Below, piece by piece: positions 34,040-49,000 of a DNA stretch of 64,000 bases. Origin of the DNA: Acanthaster planci. Lineage: Eukaryota > Echinodermata > Asteroidea > Valvatida > Acanthasteridae. A program made the position numbers and the translations under genes. Positions within the stretch are counted from its first letter, which is position 1. Each line of letters opens with the position of its first letter. The notes below the pieces were generated by a model, which worked only from the letters and a program-made list of their open reading frames with translations, searched no databases and was not told the origin of the DNA. The DNA lies in the NCBI RefSeq assembly GCF_001949145.1, contig NW_019091359.1, forward strand, positions 1,082,329 to 1,146,328, in the 5' to 3' direction.

Positions 34040-37000
34040 CTGAATAAAAATAGAAATCAAAAATGAAAAAAAGCAAACCCGATGAACACATGAAATAGAA
34101 AACCGATGCAGGGTATTGCATTGTTTTTGTCTAACTACATAAAGTAAACTGGCACTTCATCTTGAAATGTGAACTCGCAACAGTGTTGCCTAAACACCAC
34201 AAATATGGTAACAATTTGTGCTTTTTGGATCTGTATAGAAGAATTTTTGCCAGCACTTTCCTAGAATGTACTGAAAACAGGAAGCAGCACAGTTGATCTG
34301 ATGTTAATTTGAAGCAATTTGAACAGGAATTAAAAAAATTACAAGTCTTGACTGAATTCTGTTGGTTAGTCCAGATGGGTAGCTGTTGGAGAAGGAGGGC
34401 TTTACAAGACCACATGTGCGCTGTGAATCACGCATAAAGCCACAATGTTAGAGTAGCATTTGAACTTAATCCAGAGAGTCTTGAACATACCAAATCAAAT
34501 TTTGCTTTTTACCTTCTGTTGCTGGTACATAAGATGAACATTCTCCCTGAAGGTTTTGCTCTTTTCGTCTCTTGTTTAGAGGCGGGGAGGACTGAAACCA
34601 CTCTGACAACTCATCATCCATACCATCAGCAGAGCAAGATGCTAGGTGATAAAAAAGAAAAATATCAAACAGTAATTCATTTTTTGTTTTGTGTATTTTT
34701 ACGGGAAATAACACGTGTGACCCAGTACACCGAAATCAGGAATAAGCTGTCTGTAATTGCCCAGTTTTCTTGAGTGGGAGTAAATCTTGACTGAAGTTGG
34801 TTTTGACTTTTCCAGGAAGTAAGACCAATCTTGGTCCATCCATTTTTCATCAGTTTCACCAGTGCTGTAGGCCAAACTTGCGGTACCGAGTTCTGAACTG
34901 CCAAATATTGAACTGGTCAGGAAGGAACAAAGCTGAAGTTCATGGGCACTTGATGGTAAATGCACAAAGATAAGAATGCAAACTAAATGTAAGATTTCAG
35001 ACACTTCCAGATTTGTAAAAACTGAGTTTTAAGAAGAGAAGAAAGTACTTGGTCGAATACTTTCTGAGTACTTTTGTCATAAAAACTTAATTTTCATTGA
35101 ACAGTGATGGTCTGAAGTCATCATTTTACTTTGTAATCTTACTTATGTGTATGTTCCATCAAATGCCCACATACGTCAGCTTTGTTCCTTCTTAACCAGT
35201 TCAGTATCTGGCAGAGAACTTGGTACTTGACAACAACTCTGAGTTTCACAAGTAGTCCAACATGAACCTTATGCTGGACGAGAGGGGTTGGCTAGGGGGT
35301 AGTGCATGCTTTCAAAAATATCAAACACAATAATGCCCCGCACAGATATAATTTCTCCTTCCTTGCTATTTGAATCTCTAGAAGAATAAAAATTTGAATT
35401 GCTAGAAGAATTTTTAAAAAAGAGAGAATTCTTTGTACACTTTGTCAAAATGATGAAAAAAGTGGACGGTCTCTGAACCCAAGACTTCAGCTGAAAGCCA
35501 CTGTCGTCCAATATCCACCTCTGGGAAACGAGAATTTAGAATGGGTTGATGGTACACATTGTACCAAATGAAATGAACTCCCCTGGCACCGTTACAAGGG
35601 ACCTCCCCAAATCCTCCCAAGTTCCCCACTGAGAGAAGAGCTAAGCCAAATGAAATTTCCAAGGGTAGATCCAGAACCATTTTGGGGAGGGGGATTTGGG
35701 GGAGGGCCTTTCTTAGGGGTTAGCCTAAACGTTTGAGCTTTTAACTTTTTTATTGAAACTACAGACACAGTGCTTGGCTTCTCTCAAGGGCCCGCTTCAA
35801 CTACAAACTAAAATGCTGATTTTTTGAAGCGGTAGATGAATTTGGAATGAGTTTTCAATATCAGTGGTGCACTTGCTGCAGCATACGTGAAGCAGCTCAT
35901 GTGAAGGTCTAATTGCCATAAATTTTGCTTCTTCCGACAAAATTAACATTGCTTCTCGAATTAAAAGCAAGTTTACATTACAACCCCTGCTGTCCTAGTG
36001 CGACCTTACAGTATGATTCACTCTATTTGGTGTCCTGGCTGCTGTTCTTGCAGACTTCCCCTCCAATCCCGGCCACAAAGGCCCTGTCCAATGATTTAAC
36101 TGGGGAAATATGAGACCTTAAAGAATCCGGTGAGGCTATCATATACCCAGCTTTGACATCAACCCTTGGCATGCTGAACAATGTCATGAATATCTGCCTC
36201 AAAACGAATGCCTTGTTAAAAAATTTTGAAAAAATGAACTAACGTGAGCTATTTCTCACAAGTGCACTTTAAAGAAACGAAGGGTAACAGCAAAGCAGCA
36301 CACAGAATTCATAGTAAAATATCGCTAACTTGTTGAAAGATGTGAAAAACACCGAGCATCATGAAAATACATATTTCCTTTTTTTCCACATGCAAAATGT
36401 AAGCAATTTTTCTGATGTCGAAGTTGTATTAATCACAACGGAGCTGGATCACAAACAAAACGAGACTAATTTGTGAGCAAACTAAGGTAAAATATCTGAC
36501 TTTTGTACCTACATGTACATATAGCATGCAAAATAAATACATGCACAAATGGTTGCTGGCATAGTTTTCATTCATTAGTTATTTGATGCACGTATAAGTA
36601 CCCTGTTAACAAATTCTTGGGAACTCTAGTTTTTGTCAAAACTTAGAGTTCAGTTTAAAACCTGGTATGCACTTCATCCTTGTACGTGTACTGTACATGT
36701 CTGAAGGAAGTGTCGTCCCTGCGCTGCGGGTACATATGTCGGTAGGTGCTATACTGCATGCATTCATGCACTGGGTTTAGACAATATTCAAGGTGGTTTG
36801 TGAATTTAGTCAATTACTTGATTTAAATTTCTTAATTCAAATCCAAATTTGTTTAATTTTGCAGCAAAGGAGATAAATGAATGAACATTAACAATACACC
36901 TGCAGCTTCTTTGCCTGCTCTTGAAAAGATACTTGAGCCAAGTTGTCTTCAGTTTTCATACAAAAATAAAAAAAATCCGCTTTAAATAAAAAAATCTGAT

Positions 37001-40000
37001 TAAATAAAAAAAAATGTAACTTTTTTTTATAAAAAAAGTTTTTTAAATTCCCAAGCCTGAAGCCTGTGTAATTTTAATGTAATGAGTGCTGAATTCTGAG
37101 GCAACCAACAAACAGTCAAACACAAAACAACATCAATGGAGGGATAAGCCACTTGCAAGCTCCATTAGCGTCAAAGGGAACCCCTCTGCAGTAATGGTAT
37201 GTTCCATAACCCAGACTCAATCCAATGACCTCTGTCATTGGGCCATTGAAAAAAAAATCAACACAGTCAATTATTACCGGGGCCCTGGCCTGGCCTATTA
37301 CCATTCCAACAAGAAAAATAACCTAATTATACGACTGCATGGGGCACAAATGTTGCAGACTAACCCACTGAAGCACTAGTCTAAAAACTGTGACAATGGT
37401 ACATGTCCCATGTTGCCTTGAGTGAACTGTTAGTATGATACAAGAGGCTTCCCAGAGGTTATGAGGAGACTGGTGCAGAGGTGAACACACAACTGAACAG
37501 CACTTACATTGTACATGCAAGGTAAGGGTTAATAAATAAAGGCTTTGTATGCGTGCTGTGCGTTGGGGTTCTCCTTGTAGCTTGTGAGATACGAGTACAA
37601 TACAGTATATGTGTAGCCACCCTGTATGTTTCACCGTTGGCTGTTAATGTCAAACGTATATGTATTAGAATCCCCACTATGTATCTCCAGAGTTTGGAGG
37701 TGACTTTTTTTTGTCTCAGCTGTGCTTGTGACAACTTGGGAGGCAGGGATGTGGAGATTGTTTGTTTGGGTTTGTCTTGGTTCTTGCCTCCTGTGGTTAG
37801 CTACAGTGGTACACAAGTGCACACAGCTGTCGACAGATGGTGACTGGGCAGACTGCAGCTGGAATGGAGACTAGTGCCATTACTTGCCGGTGGGACATAA
37901 AGTGGCAGCAGTGATTCTCCATTTTTTCCTGCTCTTACATATGCACTTTGAAGGTTTTGATTTTCAATAAAATTTCATATCTGTGATATTCTTTATTCAT
38001 TTGGCTGCACTGCTAAAATTGGATGCATCACTGGTAACCAATAGCCAGGCTGCCTGTAGTTTATTAGGGCACCAAGACTCTCAGTTTGCATATTGATTTA
38101 CTTTCTTGATATGGACCACTAGCTGATGGTATTATTATGAATTTCAACTTTGGAATAATAATAATCAACTTTTAATAAATACATGAAGCGGCAAGCAGAA
38201 CAAATGCTGATTCCCAAGGGCCATTTGGAAAATACTTCTTACCATCACTCTGTATTTCTGAGGCACTCCAACAGGGCGATATTTGCCATCGAAGAAGGCC
38301 TCATAGAGTGTTAACGGCCAAATTCAAGTTCAACATACGGTTCATTGTCATAGACTTCATGGGCTTTATGTGTGTACAAAACAAATAGGGATTGTAAGCA
38401 TGTTTAAATGTCAGCATGAGGTGAGTTGAGATGCGCTTGAGATTCTACCCGTCAGCTGAAAAAGTGTGTCGCCAGATCAGGTAATGTCGCCTGGCATGAA
38501 ATAGTGAACAGCGATCAGAGTACGAACAGCATGTTACCCAGGAAACACAAGATTAATTGTCATTCGACGACTTGTACTCGTTGATCAACCATCACTGACT
38601 AAAACCTATTCCACTGGGGCACATGCATTGCAAGTACTAGCATTATGAAACCATGGTTTGCCTCGAAGGTTTGAAGGCAGAAAGACCATAATGCCTTTGA
38701 TACACCTGACAGCTAGCCCTCCTGGATTATTCATGCTGGTAAAAAATGTGGCGACCACACATCGTCACAAAAGTGGCAGCTCACAACAATGGATGACAGA
38801 TGACGATGCACATTACATCGCTTGAGTACACGCATCTTCATTATCTATTCATAAAAAAATTTGTGTCGTTAGCACACAACTGACACTCTACCAAAAACTG
38901 AGCCTCGTTTATTATTAAATAGAAAATACACATTCTTCCTGTTGACATGAAGCTTTTGCAATATGAGCAGTGTCACCCAGGGAAATTGCTGATGCCACAA
39001 AATTAGAATTTATTGGTGGAGCCATCAAAAATATAGAATTGTGGTCATACCCCAGTGCATTCATTATGCTTCAGTACATGCCATTTCTGCTCATGTGGAT
39101 TTGTCATTAAAGTATAATGTCAAGGACAGGGCAGTTTGAAATACCAACTGTGGCATCTACCTGCAGGCATAAACCTACTTGTAGGCTTCAGAGACATATG
39201 GAAGGTCTTTGTTAAAGGGACAAAAGTTTGCATGTTTGTTTCATTTGGTGAAATAAGTTGATTTGTCTTAAAAAATAGACATTTTGTGGCTGTAAATTGA
39301 CAAAGACATTTGAAACCAGGGTAACCAATGAACAAATAAACTCCAGATGGTAAGAATGCTATCACTAACAGGATTCAGTAATCACGTCCACTGTACAGTT
39401 GTTGCTTTGAGAAGAGAGAGCCAGCGCTCTAAAGCATTTAATGTGATGGTTTCAATTCCCCAGGAAATCATTAATATTCTGATGCCTTTAGACGACTTTC
39501 TGTTCCGCACGTTTGTTAGCTTCAGTAAACCCATTCAACAGCACCAGAAGATGGTAATTATGGAAGAACAATTTGCTAGTTCCCCTTGGAAATTCAGAAC
39601 AAACTATCTTCCAGGAAATTCAACTTCCACTTTTCCTGACAACTATAATACTGTACAGAAGACCCTGGCCTGAAGACAAATTGCCATTGGCCTGGAAACA
39701 TTTTCTTTGCCAAGACCAATGTTGACTTTTGTTAGAGTACACTTCTCCGTCAGGATAAAACAGTTGTAGTTTTCTTGTCACAAAATTCCATTCTACCCTT
39801 GGTGTCCCATTTCCTCAGTGACATAGCTGCATGTGTACGTAAAAGCACATTTTGGTTCATATAAAAAAAATTCCAACTTGGAGTGAAGGATTTCTAATGG
39901 TACAAAAATTATGAACACGGTGATGACATCACCGGTAGTGAAGTCATGGTTGCGATCTGCCTGTTCTAAAAAAGAAATATTTCCTCAAACATTTCTGTCA

Positions 40001-43000
40001 ACAATTAAAGAAGGAATGAAAAGAAAGAATGAAGTAAAAACCTAAACAAGATGCACAACAATTTTACAGGGTACAGCACATGGGGGAGGGGGGGTGATGA
40101 CTCGGCATTTACAAGAATAAGGACCCAGATGCAGGTGGGTAGTCTTGCTTCCAAGACATTGCTATTTATTTGGCTCGGCCAACCGTATCGCTCTCGAACT
40201 ATCACTTGCAACGTCTCGGCCTAATACATGCATATGCAATGCCTACTGTAAATCTACATAATTACTGTAATAAATGTGTATGCAGTAAGTCTTATCCCCT
40301 GACTGCCAGCACCACAAACAACATGATTGATGTGACTCCATTAACCTGACTATTGTACAGTATGTACGGAAAAAAAAGGGGGGGCCATATTCCCATGTAT
40401 ACAATCAGCACATGTGCACTAATCTCCCCCTTTTCAGGGGAGATTTTTAGAAATGGTCAAGATGTTGCTACTGACGATTCATGGGTAGTACACTTAGCTG
40501 TGCATAATACGCCCTCTGGTGGCGGCGAGTTTATAAACTACATCAATAGTAACGTGTTGGAACCAAGACTGAGTGTGTCACATCTTAGGTAATCTGGATG
40601 GAAATTTCTGCCCAGGGTAGTTCACAAAACAGCCAAGAACTAAACAAACTGAAAAGGCAAAATGAAACCCGTCCCCCAAGCAGTAGAAAATATGGTGACT
40701 GTACTTTACATGGACTTCTCTCTTAGACAATGGCATGTAACAATCTCTTTTCTGTTCCACCAGAGAAAATTCAAATTTTGGCAAGAGTTTTTGCAACTTT
40801 GCAATAGGAAAAATGTGGATGTAATGCACCAGTGTTCAAACAAATTTGAGGAAGGCTTGAACGGTGAATGAGTTCACACAAGCGTGCGGCATGGCATCCA
40901 TAGTGTGAACCTCTGCACAAAAGAAGTCCACATAATGCAAGGTGCGATGGCATTGTGTGGACTCGCACATGTTCACACAGTGTTTCCTTTCTGAAAAAAA
41001 GTTTCAGAGGCATTAAAGTCAGGGTTATCTGTGGCAATATGAAGATGAACAGTCCAGGAAATCATTACCAAAACTCTAGCTCAAAGGAAATCCTAGTGAG
41101 AGAAAGAGGAGCTTTTTTGCCAAGTTTAACCACAGGAGAACAAAGGAACGTCCACACTTCATATGTGAAACAAGTACATGTATGGGTGTGGGAGAGTATG
41201 TGCATTAATGCCACACCATTATTTAAAGCAAAAAAGGAATAATTTTCAGTTAATTTTCAGCACAACCAACGAAGTGTATACAATATATCAGTCAAACTCC
41301 CATTCCAAGTCACGCTGAAGCCAGCAGAATATGGAAATGAACCATTCATATGAAAACATTTCGGAAAACGAGGAACATTTTCCTGTACTGTTGGTTAAAA
41401 CTGCAGCGCTAAACAAGCTTTTGGCTGACGTTTCTGCAATCTCTGATCGAAATGTTTTAAAACTAAATGTGGATGTACCATTTTAAAAATACTGCGAGGA
41501 TGCTCTTTTGATCACAGATTATAATATGAAAGGAAAAAGTTCTATAGGATTATGTACACTTTACAGCTGTACTAAGCAACATTTCCTTCCCATTCCTACT
41601 AATTTTGATAAAATCTGTCACTAACCAGCTCAGACGGTGAGTTGAGGAAGTCTCTTTAATAGTTAGCAGATCACCATTGTCAGCGCTTGATTATTGTTCA
41701 TTCTACTTTCCTTTTTCAGAAGCTGCGGATCGCCTGGGCGGATCCAACCCCAGAATGAGCGGAACTGGGAATGAATGGCCTTGACAATGCCTTTGTTGAC
41801 CAAGGATGCCAGAAGTATTTTATGTTCATTGCTGCACCACAGAAACTCCGCTGATTACACACAGGTTCAGTCGTGACCCTGTGCCTGGCTGTATTTGAGT
41901 TTGTCGGCACAATATTCTGGCAATGGGCGAGTTAGTTCAAGGATCAGAACAGACTTGTAGGATGTGCGGTGTCACTGAATTGGGCAAAGCGAGACAAAAG
42001 CTCAGAGTGCTACTGTTAGCTTGGCTGTTGATAGGGTTTGAGATACAGGGCACCTGGGCCTGTCCCGAGCTGTGTGAATGTGACGGTCTAACGGTGACCT
42101 GCTCCGACGCGACAGAAATTCCCGTGGACATTCCTCCTGAAACCACCGTTCTCATGTTCCCCCGCCATCGCTTCACCAACCTGCCCGGCTACACCTTTGT
42201 CCCCCATAACCTCCGCAATCTCAGGGAGCTCCATCTCCGCAGGGGCAACTTGGAGGTCATCAACGAGAATGCATTCCACGGGCTGCCCGAACTGACCAAG
42301 CTGCACTTGGACTACAACAACCTCCAGAACATAGACGCCAATGCTTTTGATAGCTTGGGCAAAGTGGACCACCTATATCTGTATTACAACAAGCTGCAGC
42401 GGATCCGTGCCCGGCAGTTTGTTGGCCTGCCTGCACTGAGGTGGATGTCACTGAGCTTTAATGCCCTGACAGACATACCTGCCAACGCCTTCCAGGGGTT
42501 GGAACATCTCACCACTTTGTACATCCGCTATAATCACCTGTCGGAGCTCGGTGATTATCAGTCCTTCAGCGGACTGCACAAGCTACAGATGCTGAGCCTG
42601 GAGAACAACCATGCCCTGAGGACTGTCGGTGATGAGACCTTTAGCCAGCTGTACTCCCTGACAGACCTGGAACTAGGAGGCAATCAACTGACATCTGACA
42701 GCTTCACAGAGGCCACCTTCTCTGGTCTGCACAAACTTCACACCTTGAACTTCCATAACAATCCCCTAGGTCTTGTCCCATCCCTGGCTCTCAAGGCTAT
42801 CCCTCAGCTAGACACCCTTCGTCTCACAAGCTGTCAGCTTAGGTCTGTGCGACAAAACGACTTTGAGTATGCCCCAGACTTGAAACAGCTGTTTCTAGAC
42901 GACAACGTGGCTCTCAAGCAAATCCCAGCACACACTCTCAGTGAACTCGAACAGCTGGAAATCCTTGATTTCTCTCGAAATTCCGTGACCGACATCCTTG

Positions 43001-46000
43001 CATTCTCTTTCCAGAATGCCACCAGCTTAAAGAAGCTGTTCATTACAGACTCCAAACTGAGTGGCATTGAGGAGGATGGTCTGGATGGCCTGGTAAATCT
43101 GGATGAGCTGAACTTGTCTAACAATGAGCTTACAACCCTACCCAAAACTGCTCTGGATTCGATACCCTACAGCGACAGTCTAAAGATTGACCTGGGGGAC
43201 AACCCTTGGGCGTGCGATTGTCATCTCCGAGACTTCCTCCAGTGGGTGGACAAGCATTATGATGCTCCACAGATACAGCAGATTTTCAACATCACTGAGC
43301 ACCAGCCGAAGTGTCTCAGTCCCCCACAGAATGCTGGCAGGAGCATCTTCGACATCCCCACCCATGACCTGAGCTGTGAGGCTCCGCCCCCAAAGGACAT
43401 TGGCCATGAGGAGAACCAGCGGCGGGTGACCATTGGAAGCTGTGTGGGCCTAGCCATAGTTGTCATACTGTGCACGGTTCTATCGATTTTGTTCTATCGC
43501 CGAAGACAAAGGAAACTACGAGATATGCTTCGGCGCTACGGGTCCAGGGACAACGTCAGCTCATTTCCACTGGACGATAATGTATCAATTTGATGGAAAT
43601 GTCGTTAACTTCTGAAGACAAATAACACTGATGATTACCTCTTTTTGTAATATTTACAAATATTTACAAAATTCAGTGTACATGTTTGTGCCCATGTGGT
43701 GCATTTTTGTTGGTCATTTGTTTGCATTGGATGAAGATGCATAAGCAAGCACATTGCTTCTAGTAAGGTGTTTTATGGCGTAAACAGAATATCTGATGAG
43801 AGTTACACGCACTGTACATGTATTCCTTAAATTGCAATGCTTTATGCTCTTGAATCTTGCTAATGAGATGTACACTACATTTACTCAAAAAAGGTTAAGG
43901 ACCATTTTTTCTTAACTTGTAATTTTTGTCCAAGCAATGAGTGGGGTCTAGTTCCTTCATTTTTGTTTGCCTAGATAGTGTTCTCATTGGAATAAAAAAT
44001 TTAAAAATGTTTAAAAACATGAAATGCACATTTTCAGCAGTAAAATATCTCATGTAAAAAAGAATACACAAAATAAAAAGTGGTCCTTAACTTTTTTTTG
44101 AGAGCAGTGTATATTGGGTAAAGTACCAGCAAATCATATTGTAAAAGACTGTGTGTGGCCGGTAATTTGAAAGCAAATGATTGGTATGAAATGCTGCATG
44201 TGATATTCACTGTACATAAAACAAAAGACAATTAATTAGCCTACCCTAAGGGACCTGCTATGGTAATTTCGTGGATATATTTGGAAGTCTCTTTTGAAAA
44301 AGTGGATGGCGTAAAATCATGCCATCTCTTAAAACTGAGGTTGACTTGCGACACATGTGATTTTAATACTCTGACTGGACACCGCTGACCCTTTCCAGAA
44401 AGGGTAAGCCATGTCCAATTACGCTGTACTTGGCTGTGGCTTGAAATCCCACATGCCTCTATGGGTGGTGGCTGTATCCACTATCACAGAGTTCTGTGTG
44501 ATTTCAAGCCGCAGCCAATTAATTTGGACACGGCCATAGTCTTGGTTGAAGATGCCGGTGAATGAATTACACATTGTAGTGTGCCCTCTAATGACATGAT
44601 AAAGCCAGCTTGTCTGCTCTCTCAAGCAAGAGAAACAATCAGTGACATCATGAGCCAAGACTATGACAAGCGTGAACGCTTGAAATGAAACATTTTAGTC
44701 TGTTTAGACAATGAACTTTCAGCAAAAGGGTCCACTGTTGTCAATATTTAGATTACTGTAGTTTCTGGTGTTGAAAGCAAAAATCTGTAGTGTGCCATCT
44801 ATGAAATGCAACTCTGCTACAAAGGACTATCAGAGAAATGATTTTAAGAATGAAAAATATTATACAAATCAGTAATTTTTGTATGAATAAAAAGACAACG
44901 AATTCAAGAATCAACAAGAAGTGGATCAGACGATTCATTCACTGATCAATAAACAGAAGCTCCAAGGCAGTGGTCTCATAGCTGATCAATATGATAACAC
45001 GAAGAAGAGTGATTTGAAATGCAGGCAGATTCAAATTATGAATGAGATCATAATCATAATAAGAAACTGCAATTATTATTTAGGGAAAGGGGTATGTAAC
45101 AGGAAATTTAATGAAATTGACTTCAACTGACAGAGTCATTAATCATTCATACATAAATCGGTCTCTGAGCTGAGAGTCCAAAGTACCATTTATACATAAA
45201 TATTTCCCATTTTTAACAATATTTATCCTACTGAGGTTATTACATGTTTGGAGCAGAAGGCCCTGTAATTCATAAGAGCACTGGGATAATTGACAAGCAA
45301 ATTATCTGGTAGGGCTGTGCCGAATATCCAAATATTCGATCAATTATCGAATATATTTGAATATTATTTTCTGACTTTGAATATTCGAATACAAAATTCA
45401 TGAAAAGGGAGAAGTTTTTTGTTTTAAATGAGACTTTGGAGGCTTGTTTCAAGCAGATTCAAATGAAAAGTGACAGAAATATTACAATGATTCAAAAAGT
45501 AAATTAGTCATTAAAAAATTTAAAAAGTAATAGAAACTTCCAACAGGGCAAGACGTATTGTTCATCTTTTCAATCTTGCTAAACCATGGCTGGAGATACT
45601 CCTAGACTTGAGAAAATATTATAGTGATTACAATGTACAATTGTGTGCATTATTACAACTGATTTTGCATATAGTTTGTTCAACAATGTGCTGGTTGGCA
45701 CAACTGAATATTTGAATATCGACTGAACTGAAGGTCAAATATTTGAATAGTGAATTATTTGAATTGATTCAGCCCTATTACCTGGTGCTGGTTTATACCT
45801 CAGGAAAGGAAGCATGCAAATGGTGAACATTGATTTCCATGTTTTTCTCAATGGATGTTTTGAGGGGATAAGCAGTTTTTCTGATGCTTATTCCCCCGCC
45901 AAAAGATGAAAAAAAAGGAGAGAAAAAAAGATTCTAGAAGAAGCATATCAACCAGAACCACAAAAATTCTCCTATGCACCCCCCCACAAGACAGTGTTCA

Positions 46001-49000
46001 AAAACTTCATGGAAAATCCATAATTTCTTTTTTTCATGTCAGAATACAGATATGCTGACATGGCATATGAAACTAACCTAATAGTAATTTGGGTGGCACA
46101 CCTTCGGATATGATCACTCAGCCACTATCCAAATAACTCAGCTCAGGGCAGCGGCACAATGGCTGACTAAAAGCAAGTGTGGCTTTGTGCACAAGGCAAG
46201 AAAATTAATGAGGGCCCCTTGGGCAGAAAAAGCGCACACACATGTATTTTTTCCATTATGTTAATGACACACTGGGGATTAGACAGCGACAGTCTAAATA
46301 GAGATATGTGTGACTAGAATGATTTTTCAATGCAATAACAATGAATGAGGAAAAAAATAAGTTCAAGTTTAATAATAAATATGGCAAGTTCTTTTGAGCA
46401 AACAATACTGACGGAGACTACATTCTGCACTCTACAAGTACAGACATGTACATGTGTACATGAGTAAAGTGCATGCAGTCTTGTACAAACACAATTGTCA
46501 TAATTTTTCAGAAATACTGATGCATTTATACAGAGGTTGAAATTGCTTGACATATTGCCTATCATGAACCAATCCTTTTCGGTTAACTTCTGGCTGGGAA
46601 GCTTATCCCTTGGATTCCTGGAAAATAAGTACATGTACTGACATTATTAGGATTGCCAAAATAGAGCAGACCAGTCATCTTGAGGGAAGATGAAAGAAAC
46701 TGTCTGTGCAACGGAAGCTCTTGAATTAATTACCAACAACTGTACAACTAAGTGTCTCTGCTTACCAGTGCTTTTATTTCCTGAACAAATTACAATCAAT
46801 CCTAGTACAGCTGATTAGCTGGATGTGGAGTCTCAGACTCAAGACTCAATGTTGTGCTTTGCGATATAAATACATCTGCCATTTGCCCAATGTCTAACTC
46901 TATCAACTTTTTTTCACAAATAAGATGCTTGAGTGTCCTCACAAGTAAGCATAAAATTTGAGAACACTGAAACATAGACCCGGCTTGTGAACTCCTGAAG
47001 TTCAGGAGTTGAGATGGTTTCAGGATGTTCAGATGATGTAAGCCCAATGTGGAGGGAATATATCGGTACCATACTTCAAGATACTGTGCCCCTTACAAAA
47101 GCTTTGATATTTTTACACACACACTACCAACCCCAGAGCAAAACGTTATATCATGGGGGAAACGGATGTGATGACATCATGGCACAAAATGACATAACCA
47201 TTCCATTAAGAATCACTGACAAATAACAGGAAACTATCATATTATGCAAGTACATGACGAATATACACACATTTTTACAGATGAGTAAATGGACCTGGAT
47301 ATGGTAAAGTGCTTTGTGGCAGACCACAACTGTGCTCAGTACTAAAAGGTCATTACAGCTTAAACGTTATTTTTAAAAATATATCTTCTGGCCTTACTTT
47401 GAGCATGAAAGAAATATTGTATCGAAACAGACTAGATTTGTTGCACTTTTATTTATTCAACTACTTTTCTTGGGCTGGCCTATTTACACTTCAACAAATT
47501 TTGTTGCCTGATTTCATGTTCAAAATAGTATTTTTCAATAAGGTCGTTTTAATGCACTTTTTCAGTAAGATACTTTTAGCACTGACGTGACAATCTGTCC
47601 TTTAACATGTAATTTCCACATTAAAATGACCACAGTAACCATGGTTACGCCATGCTGAACTCTGATCGATGCCACAACTATATATCCTCCTAGCAGATGA
47701 CGTTACTGCAGTGGTATTGCACTCTGGCACCTATACTTAGTAACTAGACTTACATGTGCATTTATACAAGTCACAACACCATCCAAGTTGAAGGGGTAAT
47801 CAAGCACTTCCACTACTTGTTCAGGACGGTGGTGCCATGGCAGGAATGGCTTCGATGGATAAGTCTACGGCAGGGGAAAACATGTTCTTTGCTACAATGC
47901 CACACAGTCGTAAGAGATTTTCATCACATCACAACTTTCCATGAATAATTGCAAAGGCCTATTGCTCTGGAGGAACAAATAGATGAAAGTGATCCTCTTC
48001 ACTTGGTGACACTTGAGGAAAGACAAATAACATCAACTGAAAATGGTACACTCTGGTACATAAATCTAACTTAAATGTAATGCAATGCACTCTAATATAT
48101 TATGAATCTAATGTATAAGACAAGCCTATTTGAAGCATAGGTGAGCAATCTTGAGTGAATCAAGTTTGACCTAACAGTTTAACGTCATTCGTATACTGTA
48201 CTGTTTACTTATTAAGGGAGCACTTCCACATCTTTGGGAGAGTTTTTTTGCATTTATTTACAGGAGGGCACCAAGTAATAGTTAGCTGCCTGCTGAGCTT
48301 GGGGACATGACACATTTTTGTAAGTAGCTACTGGCTCAACTGTCTTCGGACCACTGACTCCACCAGGGACTTGTGCGTAAGCATAGACTGGAGACTGCAG
48401 ACTCTTAATGCTAGAGTAAAAGTGCTCACTGCGTGTGCACACCTCCAAGGTGTTGGTTTTGTCTTCTGCAGATGTCTGGACGTGCGTCAATTGAAAGGAT
48501 GTCTCTACAGTCAATGTAGAATTGTTTGCATGGTCTGACAGTGAATGTTTTCCAGTTGATTTATGCCTTTTTCTGTAGAAGTATGTTATGATGACTACCA
48601 AGGTAATGAGGACGGCAAGTCCAACAGCTCCAACTATGACTTCCACCATTGGGAAGGATGTGCAGAACATGGAAATTTCTCGGCTGATAAAGAGGATATT
48701 TGGGCTGCCGTCCACACTGCAGTGTGTGGTGTCTAAATCGACGATGCTAATGTCAGGTTGAGCCTCCAAGTAACTGGCAAGATCTGCCAGGGTGCAATTG
48801 CAGGCCAAAGGGTTGTCATACAACGACAAGGAGGTCAAATAACGTAGGTTCTGAATGGTTTGCACAGACAGCGTCTGAAGCTTGTTAGAGTTCAGATGAA
48901 GTTCATATAGGCCTGTGGTGAGCCCCTTGAAAGCATCTGGATGGACGTATTCCAGCTTCATTCTGCTGAGGTCCAGGTAGTGTAGGTACTGCAGGTCTCC

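Larger units (their letters stand above)
43594..48253. other. Spacer within the DCLRE1C intron, repeat-rich
   Basis: No coding exon seen. Holds a Tc1/mariner-like MITE (43873-44109), a foldback repeat (44408-44534), a hAT-like MITE (45310-45777) and the downstream flank of segmental duplication unit A (from about 47273). Confidence 0.55.

Noticed and set aside
32895-34121. A separate 408-residue intronless gene starting at 34121
   Set aside because: The first residues translate an AT-rich intron and splice acceptor. From 34039 onward the frame is the last Artemis exon, with correct phase and the conserved C-terminus.
39347-39673. 108-codon plus-strand frame as a gene
   Set aside because: No recognisable domain, signal peptide or splice context; such frames are common by chance in this AT-rich intron.
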